This document shows, piece after piece, positions 26,527-36,425 of a stretch of DNA of 64,000 bases. The notes below the pieces were generated by a model. That model searched no databases and was not told the DNA's origin. It saw only the letters and a program-made list of their open reading frames with translations. Source of the DNA: Agromyces aurantiacus (lineage in GTDB: Bacteria > Actinomycetota > Actinomycetes > Actinomycetales > Microbacteriaceae). The position numbers and the translations under genes are program-made. The stretch lies in NCBI RefSeq assembly GCF_016907355.1, contig NZ_JAFBBW010000001.1, forward strand, positions 1,860,001-1,924,000. The letters are read 5' to 3'. Position 1 is the first letter of the stretch, and each line of letters starts with the position of its first letter.

Positions 26527-29500
26527 ATGACGCCGGGGTGGTGCGCTCGGGACGTGCCCGAACCCGTCGTCGCCGCCGGCTCCCCGCCCCTGACCCTCCC
26601 GCCGAGCCCGCCGGAGCCCGCGCGCCCCGGGTTCCCGTGGATCGCGTCGATCGCGCCCGTCGCGGGCGCGGTCGTCGTCTGGGCCGTCACGGGCTCCGCG
26701 TTCGCGCTGCTGTTCGCGGCGCTCGGTCCGCTCGTCGCGATCGCGACCATGCTCGATGCGCGGCGGCACGGTGCTCGCGCGCGGCGTGCGGCGCTCGCCG
26801 CGCGGTCGGACGCGCTCGAACGCCTGCGCGCCCAGGTCGTGGATCGCCACGGGCTCGAACGCGAGGCCGCGTGGCGCAGCACGCCCAGTGCGAGGGAGGC
26901 GATCCTGCGCGCGGTGCCCGCGTGGCGCCACCCGGTTCCCCGACGCGTCGTGGTCGGTCGCGGGACGCGTCCGAGCGGCCTCCGCATCGACGGGGTCGCG
27001 ACCGACGAGCACGATGCCGCGGTGCTCCGCGAGGCGGCGCGGCTGGACGACGCGCCGGTCGCCGTCGAGGCGGGCGAGGGCATCGGCTTCGTCGGTCCGG
27101 CCCACCTCGCCCGGGCCGCGGCCCGCGCGGCGGTCGTCCAGTGCGCCGACGCCGCCGCACCCGGCTCGCTCGCGGTCCTCCTCCCGGCCACCGGGTGGGA
27201 GTGCCTGGCCGCGCTGCCCCACCGGAGCGACGACGCCGGAGCGTCCACTGCGGTCCTCGCCGTCGTCGAGGCGGATCCCGCCCGCGAGGTCGGCGGTCGC
27301 GCCGCCTCGGCCTCGCCGCCCGCCGGCGCGATCGTGATCGCGGTGGCCGGGCACCCCGGTGCGTTGCCGCCCGGCCCCAGCGCGATCGTCCGGGTCGACG
27401 GGCCCCGGTCGGGCGCGCTGCACCCCGCGGGGGGTGCGCACGTCGAGCTGAGGCCTGAACTGCTCTCCGCCGCCGAGGCCGCGACGTGGGCCGAGGGTCT
27501 GGATCGCGCGGCGCGCCGGGCGGGCCTGGCATCCCCCGAGCGGGAACTGCCCGAGCGGGTGGCACTCGAGTCCCTCGAGGCCGAGCCGCCGGCGGAGCGG
27601 CCCGATCGTTCCGGGCTCCGCGTCGCCGTCGGCGAATGCGGCCAGGGTCGGTTCGAGCTCGACCTCGCCGCGGGGCCCCATGCGCTCGTCGCCGGCACGA
27701 CCGGAAGCGGCAAGAGCGAGTTCCTGCTCGCGTGGATGACGGCGCTCGCGCTCGCGTACGGCCCCGAACGCGTCGCGTTCCTGCTCGTCGACTTCAAGGG
27801 CGGCGCGGCGTTCGAGCCGATCGCCGCACTTCGCCACGTCACGGGCATCGTCACCGACCTCGACGAGCACGAGGCCGCGCGCGCCGTCGCGAGCATCCGG
27901 GCCGAGCTGCGGCGGCGCGAGCACGTGCTCCGGGCGGCCGGGGCGCGCGACGTGTCCGTGCTCGACGACGGCATCGAGCTGCCGCGCCTCGTCGTTGTCG
28001 TCGACGAGTTCCAGGCGATGGTCGAGCGCTTCCCCGAACTCGGCGACGTGATCGGCGATGTCGCCGCTCGCGGCCGCTCGCTGGGCGTGCACCTGGTCCT
28101 GGCGTCGCAGCGCCCCAACGGCGTGGTCCGGGAGCAGGTGACCGCCAACTGCGGGATCCGGATCTCGTTGCGGGTGCTCCAGCGCGCCGACAGCCTCGCC
28201 GTCGTCGGGACGGACGGCGCATCGCGCATCCCGCCCGGCCGACCCGGACGCGCGGTCGGCGACCGAGGCGACGGATGCCCGGTGACCTTCCAGTCCGCGC
28301 TCGCCGGCGCTGCCGTCATCGAGGAGGCGCGGCGCCGTCACGCCGGGGCGTCGCCGCCGCGCCGGCCGTGGCTCGACCCCTTGCCCCGCATGGTCGGGCT
28401 GGATTCCCTCGAGGAGGTGCTCGCCCACGGCCGGCGCCGGGCCACGCCGTCGATCCCGCCGGTGGCGTCGTCGGTCGGGGCATCCGCCGGTGCGTGGCAC
28501 GGCGGGCTGGCACTCGGCGTGGCCGACGACCCCGACCGGCAGCGGCGCGTCCGCGCCGAATGGCACCCTGGGCACGACGGACCGCTCGCGGTGCTCGGGG
28601 CGCCGGGCTCGGGTCGCTCGGCGCTGCTCGAGGCGCTCGCGGCGCAGGTCGCCGCCGTCGCGGGCGACGACGCCGTGCTGCGCCTCGAGGGACCGCGCAG
28701 CCGACGATGGGATGCGATCTCGTCGCTCCGCGACGCCGCGGGCCCCTCGCGCCGGCCCGCGCTGGTGGTGATCGACGATCTCGACACGGCGTTCTCGTCG
28801 TGGCCCGACGAGCACCGGTTCGCGGCCCTCGCCGGCCTCGAGCACCTGCTGCGGTCGTCGCGCGGCACCGGGGTCGCCGTCGTGGCCTCCGCCGCGCGTC
28901 TCGCGGGGCTCGGGGCGGGACTGCGCGACGCGTTCACCGCGACCGCGCTGCTCCGGCACGCATCCCGGGCCGACCTGATCCATGCCGGGGGAGCGGGCGA
29001 GCTGTGGCACGCCGAGGCGCCTGCCGGCGCGGGCCAGTGGCGCGGACTGCGCACCCAGTTCCTGCATGCCGCACCGGCCGCGCGCGACCACGGCGACGGT
29101 CCCGCGCCGCTCGACCTCGCCGGGCATCCCCTCGTCGCGGTGGCGTCCGCGACGCCGGCCGCCGACGCCGCCGTCCTGTCGTCCAGGTGGCCGGCCGCCA
29201 CGCTCGTGCGGCTCGGGTCGACGCCGGACGCGGCGGCGGAGGCATCGGCCGCGATCGACGCCTCGCGCGTCGGCGGCCCGCAGCGCATCCTGGTGGGCGA
29301 TGCCGATGCCTGGGCCGCCAACTGGTCCCTGACAGCCGCGGCGCGTTCCGCGGCGACGATCGTGGTCCACGGCGGCACGGCCGAGTTCCGCGCGCTCGCG
29401 CGCGGAACGGGGCTGCCGCCGTTGCTCGACGACCACTCCGCCCAGTGCTGGATCGGCCGACCGGAGGACCCCGTCGCACGACGTCGGTGGTTGGCGGCGG

Positions 29501-29532
29501 ATTCGACGGATTCCGTTCGTCAGGCGCCCTGA
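26527..29532 (+). CDS. FtsK/SpoIIIE-type ATPase, EccC-like
   Basis: A 1001-residue protein ending the kinase cluster. Two membrane helices at about 40-80 (FPWIASIAPVAGAVVVW; ALLFAALGPLVAIATML) precede the cytoplasmic part. The first FtsK-type ATPase domain has Walker A AGTTGSGKSEF at about 393 and Walker B LVVVVDEFQAMV at about 495, both intact. A second domain has GAPGSGRSALL at about 693 (Lys replaced by Arg) and VVIDDLDTAF. The layout recalls EccC of type VII secretion with fewer ATPase domains, but no WXG100 or other ecc gene is nearby. The start is uncertain: ATG 26527 or GTG 26554. Substrate unknown. Confidence 0.85.
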   Translation: MTPGWCARDVPEPVVAAGSPPLTLPPSPPEPARPGFPWIASIAPVAGAVVVWAVTGSAFALLFAALGPLVAIATMLDARRHGARARRAALAARSDALERLRAQVVDRHGLEREAAWRSTPSAREAILRAVPAWRHPVPRRVVVGRGTRPSGLRIDGVATDEHDAAVLREAARLDDAPVAVEAGEGIGFVGPAHLARAAARAAVVQCADAAAPGSLAVLLPATGWECLAALPHRSDDAGASTAVLAVVEADPAREVGGRAASASPPAGAIVIAVAGHPGALPPGPSAIVRVDGPRSGALHPAGGAHVELRPELLSAAEAATWAEGLDRAARRAGLASPERELPERVALESLEAEPPAERPDRSGLRVAVGECGQGRFELDLAAGPHALVAGTTGSGKSEFLLAWMTALALAYGPERVAFLLVDFKGGAAFEPIAALRHVTGIVTDLDEHEAARAVASIRAELRRREHVLRAAGARDVSVLDDGIELPRLVVVVDEFQAMVERFPELGDVIGDVAARGRSLGVHLVLASQRPNGVVREQVTANCGIRISLRVLQRADSLAVVGTDGASRIPPGRPGRAVGDRGDGCPVTFQSALAGAAVIEEARRRHAGASPPRRPWLDPLPRMVGLDSLEEVLAHGRRRATPSIPPVASSVGASAGAWHGGLALGVADDPDRQRRVRAEWHPGHDGPLAVLGAPGSGRSALLEALAAQVAAVAGDDAVLRLEGPRSRRWDAISSLRDAAGPSRRPALVVIDDLDTAFSSWPDEHRFAALAGLEHLLRSSRGTGVAVVASAARLAGLGAGLRDAFTATALLRHASRADLIHAGGAGELWHAEAPAGAGQWRGLRTQFLHAAPAARDHGDGPAPLDLAGHPLVAVASATPAADAAVLSSRWPAATLVRLGSTPDAAAEASAAIDASRVGGPQRILVGDADAWAANWSLTAAARSAATIVVHGGTAEFRALARGTGLPPLLDDHSAQCWIGRPEDPVARRRWLAADSTDSVRQAP

Positions 29533-29577
29533 ACAGTGCGGATTCCGTGCGTAGCGTTCGCAGAAATTAACGATTCG
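29499..29577. promoter_or_regulatory. GATTC-motif cluster upstream of the polyamine ABC operon
   Basis: GGATTCG (29499-29505), GGATTCCG (29508-29515), GGATTCCG (29540-29547) and CGATTCG (29571-29577) lie at the end of the FtsK-like gene and in the following gap. They match the motifs between the Lrp regulator and the aldehyde dehydrogenase. A common Lrp/AsnC operator is the simplest reading. Confidence 0.5.
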
Positions 29578-29627
29578 GACATCAACTCGTGATTTCCGCC
29601 ACGCAGTGTGTCATCATCTTCGCACCC

Positions 29628-29639
29628 CTGCACGTGCAG
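29628..29639. promoter_or_regulatory. 12-base perfect palindrome before the potD-like gene
   Basis: CTGCACGTGCAG is a perfect palindrome ending about nine bases before the AGGAG ribosome site of the substrate-binding protein gene. Its position suits a repressor site or a small mRNA structure affecting translation. No specific regulator is recognised. Confidence 0.4.
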
Positions 29640-29659
29640 CACATCGATAGGAGCCCTTC

Positions 29660-30873
29660 GTGAGCAGCCGACCCCTTCCCCAGGACCCCATCGTCCGCGC
29701 GCTGATCGCGCAGGCCCGCCAGGCGCAGATGACCCGCCGCGGCCTGCTCGCCGGCGCCGGCGCCGGCGCCTCCGCGCTGGCGCTCGCGGCGTGCTCGACC
29801 GGTGGCGGCCAGGCCAAGCCGACCGCCGCGGCCGACAAGTCCTCGACCGACAAGACCCTCAACTGGGCGAACTGGGCCGCGTACATCGACGAGGATGACG
29901 CCGGCAACTACCCCACGCTCGTCGCCTTCGAGGAGGAGACCGGCATCAAGGTCAACTACGAGGTGGCCGTCGACGACAACAACACCTACTACGGCAAGGT
30001 CAAGGACCAGCTCGCGCTCGGCCAGGACATCGGCGCCGACACGGTCTGCCTCACCGACTGGATGGTCTCGCGCTGGATCCGCCTCGGCTACACGCAGGAG
30101 CTCGACCACGCGAACATCCCGAACATCACGAACCTCACCCCCTCGCTCGAGAACCCCGACTTCGACCCGGGTCGCAAGTTCTCCCTGCCCTGGCAGGGCG
30201 GCTTCGCCGGCATCTGCTGGAACGTCGAGAAGGTCCCCGGCGGCCTGAAGTCCGTCGAAGACCTCTGGAACCCCGAGCTGAAGGGCCGCATCGGCGTGCT
30301 GTCGGAGATGCGCGACACGATGGGCCTCATCATGCTGCAGAACGGCGTCGACATCTCGGGCGACTGGGGCGACGCGGAGTACGACGCGGCCATCGAGATC
30401 CTCGACGAGCAGGTCGCCAACGGCCAGATCCGCAACATCAAGGGCAACTCGTACCTCGAGGACCTCAAGAGCGAGGACACGCTCGCGGCGATCTGCTGGT
30501 CGGGCGACATCACGGTGATCAACGCCGAGGCGGGCGACAAGTGGCAGTTCGCCATCCCCGACGCCGGCGGCACGCTGTGGAACGACAACTTCCTCATCCC
30601 GATCGGCTCGCCGCGCAAGACCAACGCCGAGACGCTCATCAACTACTACTACGAGCCCGAGGTCGCGGCCGAGGTCGCCGCGTGGGTGAACTACATCACC
30701 CCGGTCGTCGGCGCCAAGGAGGCCGCCGCCGCGATCGATCCCGAGCTCGCCGACAACCAGCTGATCTTCCCCGACGAGGAGACGCTCTCGCAGGCGCACA
30801 TCTTCCGCGCGCTGTCGGGCGCCGAGGAGCAGAAGTACCAGGCGCAGTTCCAGCAGATCCTCCTGGGTTCGTG

Positions 30874-30874
<1 letters not shown>
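29660..30874 (+). CDS. potD: Polyamine ABC transporter substrate-binding lipoprotein (PotD-like)
   Basis: Periplasm-equivalent binding protein of a spermidine/putrescine-type importer, 404 residues. The N-terminus carries a twin-arginine motif TRRGLLAG at 25-32 and a lipobox LAAC with Cys45, so Tat export and lipid anchoring are likely. The mature part begins LNWANWAAYIDEDD, the PotD/PotF type; aromatic and acidic residues (Trp, Asp in GDWGDAEYD) fit a polycation ligand. GTG 29660 follows ataggag. It heads a four-gene operon whose following gene starts overlap the preceding stop, except potB. Spermidine versus putrescine cannot be settled by reading. Confidence 0.93.
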
Positions 30875-32073
<1,199 letters not shown>

Positions 32074-32076
32074 GCC

Positions 32077-32988
32077 ATGGCCTTCGCAGCATTCGCGACG
32101 GCGGAGGTCCAGGCCCAGGCACCGAAGCGGAGGAGCCCCATCGCGCTCTTCCTGCTCCTGCCGGGCATCCTCTACCTCGTCCTCTTCTTCCTGACGCCGC
32201 TGATCTCGCTGGTGCTCACCTCGCTGCAGGCGCCGAGCGAGTTCGGCGACATCGGGGTGTACGACTACGCGTTCAACTGGCAGAACTACGTCGACGTCGT
32301 CCAGCAGTACTGGCCGCACATCCTCCGCTCGTTCGGCTACGCGCTCACGGCGACGGTGTTCGCGCTCCTGTTTAGCTATCCGATCGCGTACTTCATCGGC
32401 GTCAAGGCCCGGCCCTGGCCGCTCCTGCAGAGCCTCCTGCTCGTGCTCGTGATCGCCCCGTTCTTCATCAGCTTCCTGCTGCGCACCCTCGCGTGGAAGC
32501 AGATCCTGTCGGACGAGTCGATCGTGATCACCTCGCTGAAGGCCCTCGGGATGCTCGCGCCCGATGCCTACTTCGCGGGAACCCCGTTCGCGGTCATCTT
32601 CGGGTTGACGTACAACTTCATCCCGTTCATGACGCTCCCGCTCTACACGACGCTCGAGCGGCTCGACACCCGGTACCTCGAAGCGGGCAGCGACCTCTAC
32701 GCGAACCCGTTCACGGTGTTCCGGAAGGTCACCATCCCGCTCTCCATGCCGGGCATCGTGGCCGGCACGCTGCTGACCTTCATCCCGGCGGCGGGCGACT
32801 ACGTCAACGCGAGCCGCGACTTCCTCGGAGGTCCCGACACGCAGATGATGGGCAACGTGATCGAGGCGAACTTCCTCGTGCTGCTGAACTACCCGGCGGC
32901 CGCGGCGCTCTCGATCATCCTGATGGGCGCGATCCTCGTGCTCGTCGGCGTCTACGTCAAGCGATCCGGAACGGAGGACCTGCTGTGA
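32077..32988 (+). CDS. potB: Polyamine ABC transporter permease (PotB-like)
   Basis: Inner-membrane permease, 303 residues with about six helices, beginning after a short cytoplasmic N-terminus (FLLLPGILYLVLFFLTPLIS). The EAA loop that contacts the ATPase is the stretch YLEAGSDLYANPFTVFRKV, with the expected EAG core, at about 205. It begins three bases after potA and its stop overlaps the GTG of the second permease. LMGNVIEANF-type residues near 265 are a family feature. Confidence 0.94.
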   Translation: MAFAAFATAEVQAQAPKRRSPIALFLLLPGILYLVLFFLTPLISLVLTSLQAPSEFGDIGVYDYAFNWQNYVDVVQQYWPHILRSFGYALTATVFALLFSYPIAYFIGVKARPWPLLQSLLLVLVIAPFFISFLLRTLAWKQILSDESIVITSLKALGMLAPDAYFAGTPFAVIFGLTYNFIPFMTLPLYTTLERLDTRYLEAGSDLYANPFTVFRKVTIPLSMPGIVAGTLLTFIPAAGDYVNASRDFLGGPDTQMMGNVIEANFLVLLNYPAAAALSIILMGAILVLVGVYVKRSGTEDLL

Positions 32989-33887
32989 GCGGTGAGGTGC
33001 AGGCCGCCGCCGTGCTCGGCGGATTCACGGAGAGCGAGGAGCTCGAGGACCGCCGCGGTCCGCAGCGCCCGCGACGTCGCCGAATCGGCCTCGGCGACTG
33101 GCTGCTGCCGATCTACGTGACGCTCGCGTTCATCTTCCTGCTGATCCCGATCGTGTACACGTTCGTGTTCTCGTTCAACGACTCGCTGAAGTCGAACATC
33201 GCCTGGCGCGGGTTCACCTTCGACAAGTGGCTGAACGTCTGCAACGTCGAGGGCGGCGCCGTGTGCGAGGCGTTCGGCAACAGCATCGTGATCGGCGTGG
33301 TCGCCACGGTCGTCGCGACCACGCTCGGCACCATGATCGCGATCGCGCTGGTGCGCTACCGCTTCCGCGCCCGCTCGGCGATCAGCCTGCTGCTGTTCCT
33401 GCCGATGGCCACCCCCGAGGTGGTGCTCGGTGCGGGCCTCGCGGCGCAGTTCCTCGCGGTCGGCGTGCCGAAGGACATGCTGACCATCATCCTGGCGCAC
33501 ACGATGTTCTGCATCAGCTTCGTCGTCGTCACGGTCAAGGCGCGCGTCTCGAGCCTCGACCCGGCGCTCGAGGAGGCGGGTCGCGATCTCTACGGCTCGC
33601 CGCGCGAGGTGTTCTGGCGCATCACGTTCCCGTTGCTGCTGCCCGGCATCATGGCGGCCGCGCTCCTCTCGTTCGCGCTGAGCTTCGATGACTTCATCAT
33701 CACGAACTTCAACTCCGGCTCGGTGTCGACGTTCCCGAAGTACATCTACATCTCGGCGTCGCGCGGCATCCCGGCCGAGGCGAACGTGATCGCGTCGGCG
33801 GTGTTCATCGTCGCCCTCGTCATCGTGGTCGTCGCCCAGGTGTCCCGCGCGGTGCGCGCGAAGCGGTTGGCCGCGTCCCTCGGCTGA
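32985..33887 (+). CDS. potC: Polyamine ABC transporter permease (PotC-like)
   Basis: Second permease of the importer, 300 residues, six predicted helices, with an N-terminal cytoplasmic extension rich in Arg (RRGPQRPRRRRIG). The EAA loop is LEEAGRDLYGSPREVFWRI at about 190-210. SFDDFIITNFNSG near 245 is characteristic of PotC. GTG 32985 overlaps the potB stop. The operon ends with an 18-pair hairpin shared with the convergent asparaginase gene. Confidence 0.94.
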   Translation: MSGEVQAAAVLGGFTESEELEDRRGPQRPRRRRIGLGDWLLPIYVTLAFIFLLIPIVYTFVFSFNDSLKSNIAWRGFTFDKWLNVCNVEGGAVCEAFGNSIVIGVVATVVATTLGTMIAIALVRYRFRARSAISLLLFLPMATPEVVLGAGLAAQFLAVGVPKDMLTIILAHTMFCISFVVVTVKARVSSLDPALEEAGRDLYGSPREVFWRITFPLLLPGIMAAALLSFALSFDDFIITNFNSGSVSTFPKYIYISASRGIPAEANVIASAVFIVALVIVVVAQVSRAVRAKRLAASLG

Positions 33888-33902
33888 CCGGCGAGACGAC
33901 GA

Positions 33903-33941
33903 ACGGATGCCGCGGCCCTCGAGGAGGGCCGCGGCATCCGT
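33903..33941. terminator. Bidirectional hairpin terminator between pot operon and asparaginase
   Basis: A perfect 17-base stem, 33904-33920 with 33924-33940, plus one flanking A-T pair and a three-base loop, lies between convergent stops. The stem contains GGATGCC/GGCATCC. There is no T run, as is common for actinobacterial terminators. Confidence 0.8.
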
Positions 33942-33956
33942 CGTTCGGGCGGCTGC

Positions 33957-34946
33957 TCAGACGGTCGCGCGGATGCGGCCCACCACGGCGCCGCCGCCGA
34001 GCACGTCGAGCCCGAGGTCGGGCTCGACCCCGTCGACCGCGGCCGTCTCGAGCGCGCCGGCGCCGGCCAGCAGGCGTGCGGCGACGATGGCGGAGGCACG
34101 CGGCGACCCGTCGAGCATCTTCAGCGCCACGGTCGTGCCGTCGGGGGTCGCCATGACCTGCACGCCCTCGGCGCCGAACTTCGAGAAGACGCCGAGGCGG
34201 TCGATCGCGACCGAGTCGGGGCGTCCGGGCCCGGCGACCGCCCAGCCGTTCGAGCGCACGCCCTCGGCCAGCGCGGCCGCCTCGCGGAACAGCGCGAACG
34301 GCGAGGACGTCGACGAGGACGCGATCTTCTGGATCCCACGGGCGAGTCCGGTGAGGCTCACCGCGTGCACCGGGGCTCCGCATCCGTCGATGACGCTCGC
34401 GACCGGTCGCTCGCCGGTGAGCCGTTCGAGCACGTCGAGCACTCGCTTCTGCAGGGGGTGCTCGGGGTCGAGGTAGTCCTCCAGCGACCAGCCATTGGCC
34501 CGGCAGGCGAGGAGCATCGCGGCGTGCTTGCCGGAGCAGTTCATCGTGATCGGCTCGGCCCGCTGGCCGGAGCGCACGAGCTCGTCGCGCGCGGCGCGGT
34601 CGGTCGGGTACTCGGCCGGGCAGCGCAGCGCCGAGGCGGGAAGCGACTCGCGCGCGAGCAGGCCCCGGACGAGGGCGACATGCCGCGTCGTGCCGCTGTG
34701 GCTCGCGGTCGCGATCGCCGCATCCTCACCGCGCAGGGTGACGCCCGACGTCATCACCGCGACGGCCTGGAAGGGCTTCATGCTCGAGCGGGGGAGGACG
34801 GCCGCGGCGGGGTCGCCGAGGGTGCGCACCACGTCGCCGTCGGGCGAGATGACGATCGCCGATCCGACATGGCGCGACTCGACGAAGCCGCCGCGCTCGA
34901 CCACCGCGAGCTCGGCCGCGGCGGAGGCCGCGAAGGTGCCGCCCAC
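33957..34946 (-). CDS. L-asparaginase II family protein (PF06089 type)
   Basis: Hydrolyses asparagine to aspartate and ammonia, or a related amide. It has 329 residues and no signal peptide. Family blocks are RSSMKPFQAVAV at about 45, SHSGTTRHV at about 75, MNCSGKHAAMLLACR at about 125 and DGCGAPVHAVSL at about 175. This is the AnsA-like family unrelated to the classical E. coli enzymes. GTG 34946 lies two bases after the gabT stop, so the two are co-expressed. The link with GABA metabolism is unexplained; another amide substrate is possible. Confidence 0.88.
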   Translation of the reverse strand: MGGTFAASAAAELAVVERGGFVESRHVGSAIVISPDGDVVRTLGDPAAAVLPRSSMKPFQAVAVMTSGVTLRGEDAAIATASHSGTTRHVALVRGLLARESLPASALRCPAEYPTDRAARDELVRSGQRAEPITMNCSGKHAAMLLACRANGWSLEDYLDPEHPLQKRVLDVLERLTGERPVASVIDGCGAPVHAVSLTGLARGIQKIASSSTSSPFALFREAAALAEGVRSNGWAVAGPGRPDSVAIDRLGVFSKFGAEGVQVMATPDGTTVALKMLDGSPRASAIVAARLLAGAGALETAAVDGVEPDLGLDVLGGGAVVGRIRATV

Positions 34947-34948
34947 GC

Positions 34949-36337
34949 TCAGGCGAGGGCCGCGAGGGCCTCGTCGAGCACGCCCAGGGCATCCTCGATG
35001 AGCGCGTCGGTCATGCGCAGGCTCGGCAGGAACCGCAGCACGTTCCCCCAGGTGCCCGCGCTCAGGAAGAGCACGCCCCGCTCGGCCGCGAACGAGACGA
35101 TCCGGCCGACCGCGTCGGCGTTCGGCGCCTTGGTGGTCTCGGCCGTGCCGGGCTGGACGAGCTCGATGGCGATCATGGCGCCGTGCCCGCGGATGTCGCC
35201 GATCACGTCGTGCTCGGCGCGGAGGCGCTCGAGCCCCGCGGTCAGCGTCGCCTCGATCCGGCGGCCCTCGGCGAGGAGGTCCTCCTCGTCGATCGCCTCG
35301 AAGACGGCGATCGCCGCGGCGCACGCGACCGGGTTGCCGCCGAAGGTGCCGCCGAGCCCGCCGGGCTGCGACGCGTCCATGATCTCGGCGCGTCCGGTGA
35401 CCGCCGCAAGCGGCAGGCCCGCCGCGATGCCCTTGGCGGAGAGGACGAGGTCGGGCACCCAGCCGAAGTGCTCGGACGCGTAGTACCGACCGGTCCGGGC
35501 CATGCCCGACTGGATCTCGTCGGCGATCATCACGACGCCGTTCGCCGTGCACCACTCCTGGAGCGCGGGCAGGAAGCCCTCGGCGGGCACCATGAAGCCG
35601 CCCTCGCCCTGGATCGGCTCGACGACGAGGCAGGCCAGGTCGGTCGCGCCGACGACCTTCTCGAGCCAGCCGATCGTGCGCGCCGCGGCCTCGGCGCCCG
35701 AGAGGCCGTCGCGGTAGGGGTAGGAGCTGGGGGCGTGGTAGACGTCGCCGGCGAGCGGGCCGAAGCCGGTCGCGTACGGCATGGCCTTGTAGTTCATGGC
35801 CATCGTGAGGTTCGTGCGACCGTGGTAGGCGTGGTCGAGTACCGCGACGGCGCGCCGGCCGGTGTACTTGCGGGCGATCTTGACGCCGTTCTCGACGGCC
35901 TCGGCGCCAGAGTTGACGAGCACCGACTTCTTGGCGAAGTCGCCGGGCGTGTGCTCGGCGAGCAGCTCGGCGACGCGCACGTACTCCTCGTAGGGCGTGA
36001 TCGTGAACAGCGTGTGCAACACGTCGCGCGCCTGCGCGACGGCGGCCTCGACGACGCGCGCGGGGGTGTGGCCCGCGGTCGTCACGCCGATGCCGGCGCC
36101 GAAGTCGAGGAAGTGGTTGCCGTCGACGTCGACGAGCACGGCGCCGTTGGCGCGCTCGATGTAGACGGGCAGGACGCTCGAGACGCCCGAGGAGACGACC
36201 GCGGTGCGTCGGGCGTGCAGCTCCTGCGACCGCGGGCCGGGGATCGCGGTGACGATCCGTCGCTCCTGCGGCACGGCGGGCACCGCGGCGGCGGGGGGTG
36301 CGGGCAGGGGTTCGACAGGGGTCTGCGTGTCAGTCAT
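34949..36337 (-). CDS. gabT: 4-aminobutyrate--2-oxoglutarate aminotransferase
   Basis: PLP enzyme converting GABA and 2-oxoglutarate to succinate semialdehyde and glutamate. It has 462 residues. Key parts are NHFLDFGAGIGVTTAGHTP, LVNSGAEAVENGVKIARKYT, MIADEIQSGMARTG with the PLP Asp, and the PLP lysine in LVLSAKGIAAGLP; GGTFGGNPVACAAA follows. Residues 1-30 are a Pro/Ala-rich extension. It is the first gene of a two-gene operon with the asparaginase and would consume the GABA made by the dehydrogenase at 10.3-11.8 kb. No succinate-semialdehyde dehydrogenase is in the window. Confidence 0.94.
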   Translation of the reverse strand: MTDTQTPVEPLPAPPAAAVPAVPQERRIVTAIPGPRSQELHARRTAVVSSGVSSVLPVYIERANGAVLVDVDGNHFLDFGAGIGVTTAGHTPARVVEAAVAQARDVLHTLFTITPYEEYVRVAELLAEHTPGDFAKKSVLVNSGAEAVENGVKIARKYTGRRAVAVLDHAYHGRTNLTMAMNYKAMPYATGFGPLAGDVYHAPSSYPYRDGLSGAEAAARTIGWLEKVVGATDLACLVVEPIQGEGGFMVPAEGFLPALQEWCTANGVVMIADEIQSGMARTGRYYASEHFGWVPDLVLSAKGIAAGLPLAAVTGRAEIMDASQPGGLGGTFGGNPVACAAAIAVFEAIDEEDLLAEGRRIEATLTAGLERLRAEHDVIGDIRGHGAMIAIELVQPGTAETTKAPNADAVGRIVSFAAERGVLFLSAGTWGNVLRFLPSLRMTDALIEDALGVLDEALAALA

Positions 36338-36425
36338 GATCCGACCAGCTTATCCCCGCGGGTCCGCGGCGCCGGGGGCGGCGTGGTGCAGAATCGACGA
36401 CGACGCACGCGAGGGAAGGAACGGC

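Noticed and set aside
11786..29532. A complete type VII (ESX) secretion locus
   Set aside because: Only an EccC-like ATPase is present. No WXG100 pair, EccB, EccD, EccE or mycosin could be found in any frame.
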